A stretch of DNA of 9,231 bases from Desulfotignum sp. (GTDB lineage: Bacteria; Desulfobacterota; Desulfobacteria; Desulfobacterales; Desulfobacteraceae): contig JAIPDY010000122.1 in assembly GCA_021737445.1 (NCBI GenBank), positions 1 through 9,231 of the forward strand. Reading direction: 5' to 3'. The translations under genes and the position numbers were made by a program. Below the pieces are notes generated by a model, which was not told where the DNA came from, searched no databases, and saw nothing but the letters and a program-made list of their open reading frames with translations. Positions 7,187-9,231 of this stretch are shown here, piece by piece. Positions within the stretch are counted from its first letter, which is position 1. Each line of letters starts with the position of its first letter.

Positions 7187-8044
7187 ATGATACAAGATAA
7201 AAAAGCACATAAGTTCGGAATGGTTATTGATCTGGACAAATGTACCGGGTGCGGTTCCTGCACGGTGTCGTGCATGTCTGAGAACAATATTCCGTTCAAG
7301 GAGGATGAGTCCGACAAAAAGGACAGTATCACCTGGATGCGGGTCTACAGGCTGACCAACGGCAAGTCATTTCCAGATACGCAGATCGCTTACATGCCCA
7401 GACCCTGCCAGCACTGCGGCGGTAAAGGAGGCCATGGCCATTCTCCCTGTGTTTCGGTTTGCCCGGCAACGGCAACCGATTATGGATATGACACCGGCAT
7501 TGTTTCCCAGATATATACCAGGTGTTTCGGATGCCGGTACTGCATGGGGGCCTGTCCTTATCATGCCAGATATTTCAACTGGTGGGATCCGGTATGGCCC
7601 GAGGGCATGGAAAAATACCTGAGTCCCAATGTGTCCCCGAGGATGCGGGGCGTGGTGGAAAAATGCAGTTTCTGTTATCACCGTTACCAGCTGGCCCGGG
7701 AAAAAGCCTATTATGACGGTGTAGATGAAATTGAAGAAGATGCATACCAGACTGCCTGCACCACCGCCTGTCCGGCCGGTGCCATCATATTTGGTGATTT
7801 GAACAATCCGTCCCACAGGATTCACCAGATCGTTAAACCTGATCCCCACCCTGATCCGCTGAACCATGACGTGGTGGGAAAATCAAGAAATCCCAAAGTG
7901 TTCAGGCTGCTGGAGCGCCTGGGTACCAATCCCAAAGTCTATTACATGTCAGAACGGGAATGGGTCAGAAAACTGGGGGATAACTATCTGGATGGTGAAT
8001 GGGAAAAGGTGAAGAATCATTATGGGTCTGCTTCCCATGACTAG
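7187..8044 (+). CDS. qrcC: Qrc subunit QrcC, four-cluster iron-sulfur protein
   Basis: QrcC is the electron-wire subunit linking QrcA/QrcB to the quinone site of QrcD. The 285-residue protein has four cysteine sets: Cys19/22/25/29, Cys74/77/88/92, Cys113/116/119/123 and Cys160/163/191/195, enough for four cubane clusters; in this fold the sets usually pair I with IV and II with III. It has no signal peptide, so export would be as a passenger of the Tat signal on QrcB, as in related periplasmic complexes. Set II has ten residues between its second and third cysteines (a Gly/His-rich loop, GGKGGHGHSP), longer than the four usual in DmsB/NrfC-type relatives. GAGG at 7178-7181 lies five bases before the ATG. 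The gene lies 31 bases after qrcB. Alone it could be taken for any NrfC/PsrB-like subunit; context gives the name. Confidence 0.88.
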   Translation: MIQDKKAHKFGMVIDLDKCTGCGSCTVSCMSENNIPFKEDESDKKDSITWMRVYRLTNGKSFPDTQIAYMPRPCQHCGGKGGHGHSPCVSVCPATATDYGYDTGIVSQIYTRCFGCRYCMGACPYHARYFNWWDPVWPEGMEKYLSPNVSPRMRGVVEKCSFCYHRYQLAREKAYYDGVDEIEEDAYQTACTTACPAGAIIFGDLNNPSHRIHQIVKPDPHPDPLNHDVVGKSRNPKVFRLLERLGTNPKVYYMSEREWVRKLGDNYLDGEWEKVKNHYGSASHD

Positions 8045-8077
8045 AAAATCCAAAATCTATGTGAGGAGTAATTGAAT

Positions 8078-9231
8078 ATGGATGCTGCATTAATACCAGA
8101 AGGCGCAAAACGGTGTTCATTTCCCAGATTCATGCTGGGAATCGCCATTGTGGGTGCTGTACTGCTCTGGGGCGTTTATGCCATGTTGCTGTGCTGGTTC
8201 AAGGGACTGAACCAGACCAATATGAATGATTATTACGGGTTTGCCCTCTGGATCTGGGCGGATCTGGCGGTTATTGCCGTGGGAGGCGGGGCGTTTTTCA
8301 CCGGCCTGCTCAAATATATTTTTAAAATCGATGAACTTAAAAACATCATCAATTTTGCCGTGATCATCGGATTTATCTGCTACAGTTCAGCCCTGCTGAT
8401 CCTGGCCATTGATATCGGGCAGCCCTTGCGCGGCTGGTTCATTTTCTGGCATGCCAATGTGCATTCCATGCTCACCGAGGTGGCCTTTTGTCTGTCCTGC
8501 TATTTTGCGGTGCTCACCATTGAGTTTATCCCCAATATCCTGGAAAACAGGCAGCTCAACAAGGTGCCTTTTTTCCACCACCTGGCCCACAACATGCACG
8601 GTACCATGGCCATTTTTGCCGCTACCGGTGCATTTTTGTCCTTTTTCCACCAGGGATCTTTGGGCGGGGTTGCCGGTGTTCTGTACGGACGGCCTTTTGC
8701 GGTGAGAGAAGGGCTTTTGATCTGGCCCTGGACATTTTTTCTGTTCACCTGGTCTGCTGCTGCGTTCGGCCCGTGCTTTACCCTGCTGGTGACCCGGATC
8801 ACCGAAGCGGTCACCGGGAAAAAACTGGTAAAAGACAATGTGATCCACCTGCTTGCCAAAATTTCAGGATGGATGATATTCACCTATATTATTGCCAAAA
8901 TCATCGATACCATTTACTGGGCAAATGTCACCATTCCCAGCCTCGGGTTTGAACTGAGCCATTTTTACACCGGCAACGGGTTTTACGGCTACTGGATTCT
9001 GGTTACCGAAGTTATCATCTGCGGTGTGATTCCCGGTCTTTTGCTCATCAACAAAAGTACCCGTGAAAATCCTAATCTGCGGCTTTTAGCCATCGTTCTG
9101 GGCGTTATCGGTGTCTGTCTCAACCGCTGGGTCATGGTGCTCCAGGTAATGGCAGTTCCGGTCGTCGGCTTTGATACCTGGGCCCTGTATATTCCGTCCT
9201 GGCAGGAAGTGGCCACCACGATCCTGCCTGT
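8078..9231 (+). CDS. qrcD: Qrc subunit QrcD, NrfD/HybB-type integral membrane quinone-site protein (3' truncated)
   Basis: QrcD is the membrane subunit where menaquinone is reduced; it belongs to the NrfD/PsrC family and resembles HybB and the ActC/ActF subunits of alternative complex III. The start at 8078 has AGGAG nine bases upstream and lies 33 bases after qrcC. The frame stays open for 384 codons to the window edge, so the stop is missing. Hydrophobic segments occur at about 18-40, 55-80, 92-112, 130-152, 170-190, 212-238, 262-282, 303-324 and 334-358, with another probably beginning at the edge, fitting the ten-segment HybB-like layout. Family-like motifs are DIGQP (112-116), FWHANVHS (123-130), HQGSLGG (191-197), NRW (349-351) and YIPSWQE (371-377). 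His126, His129, Asp112 and Glu134 are candidate proton-path or quinone residues. The assignment to QrcD rather than HybB rests on the three preceding genes. Confidence 0.88.
   Translation, partial: MDAALIPEGAKRCSFPRFMLGIAIVGAVLLWGVYAMLLCWFKGLNQTNMNDYYGFALWIWADLAVIAVGGGAFFTGLLKYIFKIDELKNIINFAVIIGFICYSSALLILAIDIGQPLRGWFIFWHANVHSMLTEVAFCLSCYFAVLTIEFIPNILENRQLNKVPFFHHLAHNMHGTMAIFAATGAFLSFFHQGSLGGVAGVLYGRPFAVREGLLIWPWTFFLFTWSAAAFGPCFTLLVTRITEAVTGKKLVKDNVIHLLAKISGWMIFTYIIAKIIDTIYWANVTIPSLGFELSHFYTGNGFYGYWILVTEVIICGVIPGLLLINKSTRENPNLRLLAIVLGVIGVCLNRWVMVLQVMAVPVVGFDTWALYIPSWQEVATTILP

Noticed and set aside
1..9231. Mobile elements, CRISPR arrays, tRNA or rRNA genes
   Set aside because: No transposase or integrase motifs, no regularly spaced repeats and no tRNA-like or rRNA-like sequence seen; genes are tightly packed on one strand.

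Overview
The window reads as chromosome of a sulfate-reducing desulfobacterium, most likely a Desulfobacteraceae-type organism. The reason is a complete-looking qrcABC plus most of qrcD, the periplasmic-facing menaquinone reductase (Qrc) known from sulfate reducers, with a neighbouring system II cytochrome c maturation pair. Family assignments come from motifs read by eye; no database search was possible. Every gene lies on the + strand, base composition looks even, and there is no sign of phage, insertion sequences, CRISPR, tRNA or rRNA.

Layout: (1) 1-80, tail of an unidentified upstream gene. (2) 77-1798, a RecD-type superfamily 1 helicase with all expected motifs. (3) 1782-3194 and 3200-4033, resB and ccsA (resC), overlapping or abutting one another and the helicase, so probably one transcript. 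(4) 4034-4312, the only sizeable gap: a perfect 11-bp inverted repeat just after ccsA, a good sigma70-like promoter (TTGACA, 17 bp, TATAGA), and a leader of about 130 nt with a 9-bp long-range inverted repeat and a small hairpin touching the qrcA ribosome binding site. (5) 4313-9231, qrcA (membrane-anchored multihaem cytochrome c), qrcB (Tat-exported molybdopterin-oxidoreductase-fold subunit), qrcC (protein with 16 cysteines for four Fe-S clusters) and qrcD (NrfD/HybB-type quinone-site membrane subunit, cut off by the window end).

How they work together: in characterised sulfate reducers, periplasmic hydrogenases and formate dehydrogenases pass electrons to type I cytochrome c3, which feeds QrcA; electrons then run through the Fe-S clusters of QrcC/QrcB to menaquinone at QrcD, and menaquinol supplies the Qmo complex and APS reductase. 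ResB and CcsA carry haem across the membrane and attach it to CXXCH motifs, the modification QrcA needs, so the neighbourhood couples a multihaem complex with the machinery that makes it. I found no clearly new system. The points most worth a second look are the replaced molybdenum ligand in QrcB, the five rather than six CXXCH motifs of QrcA, the extended cluster II loop in QrcC and the structured qrc leader.
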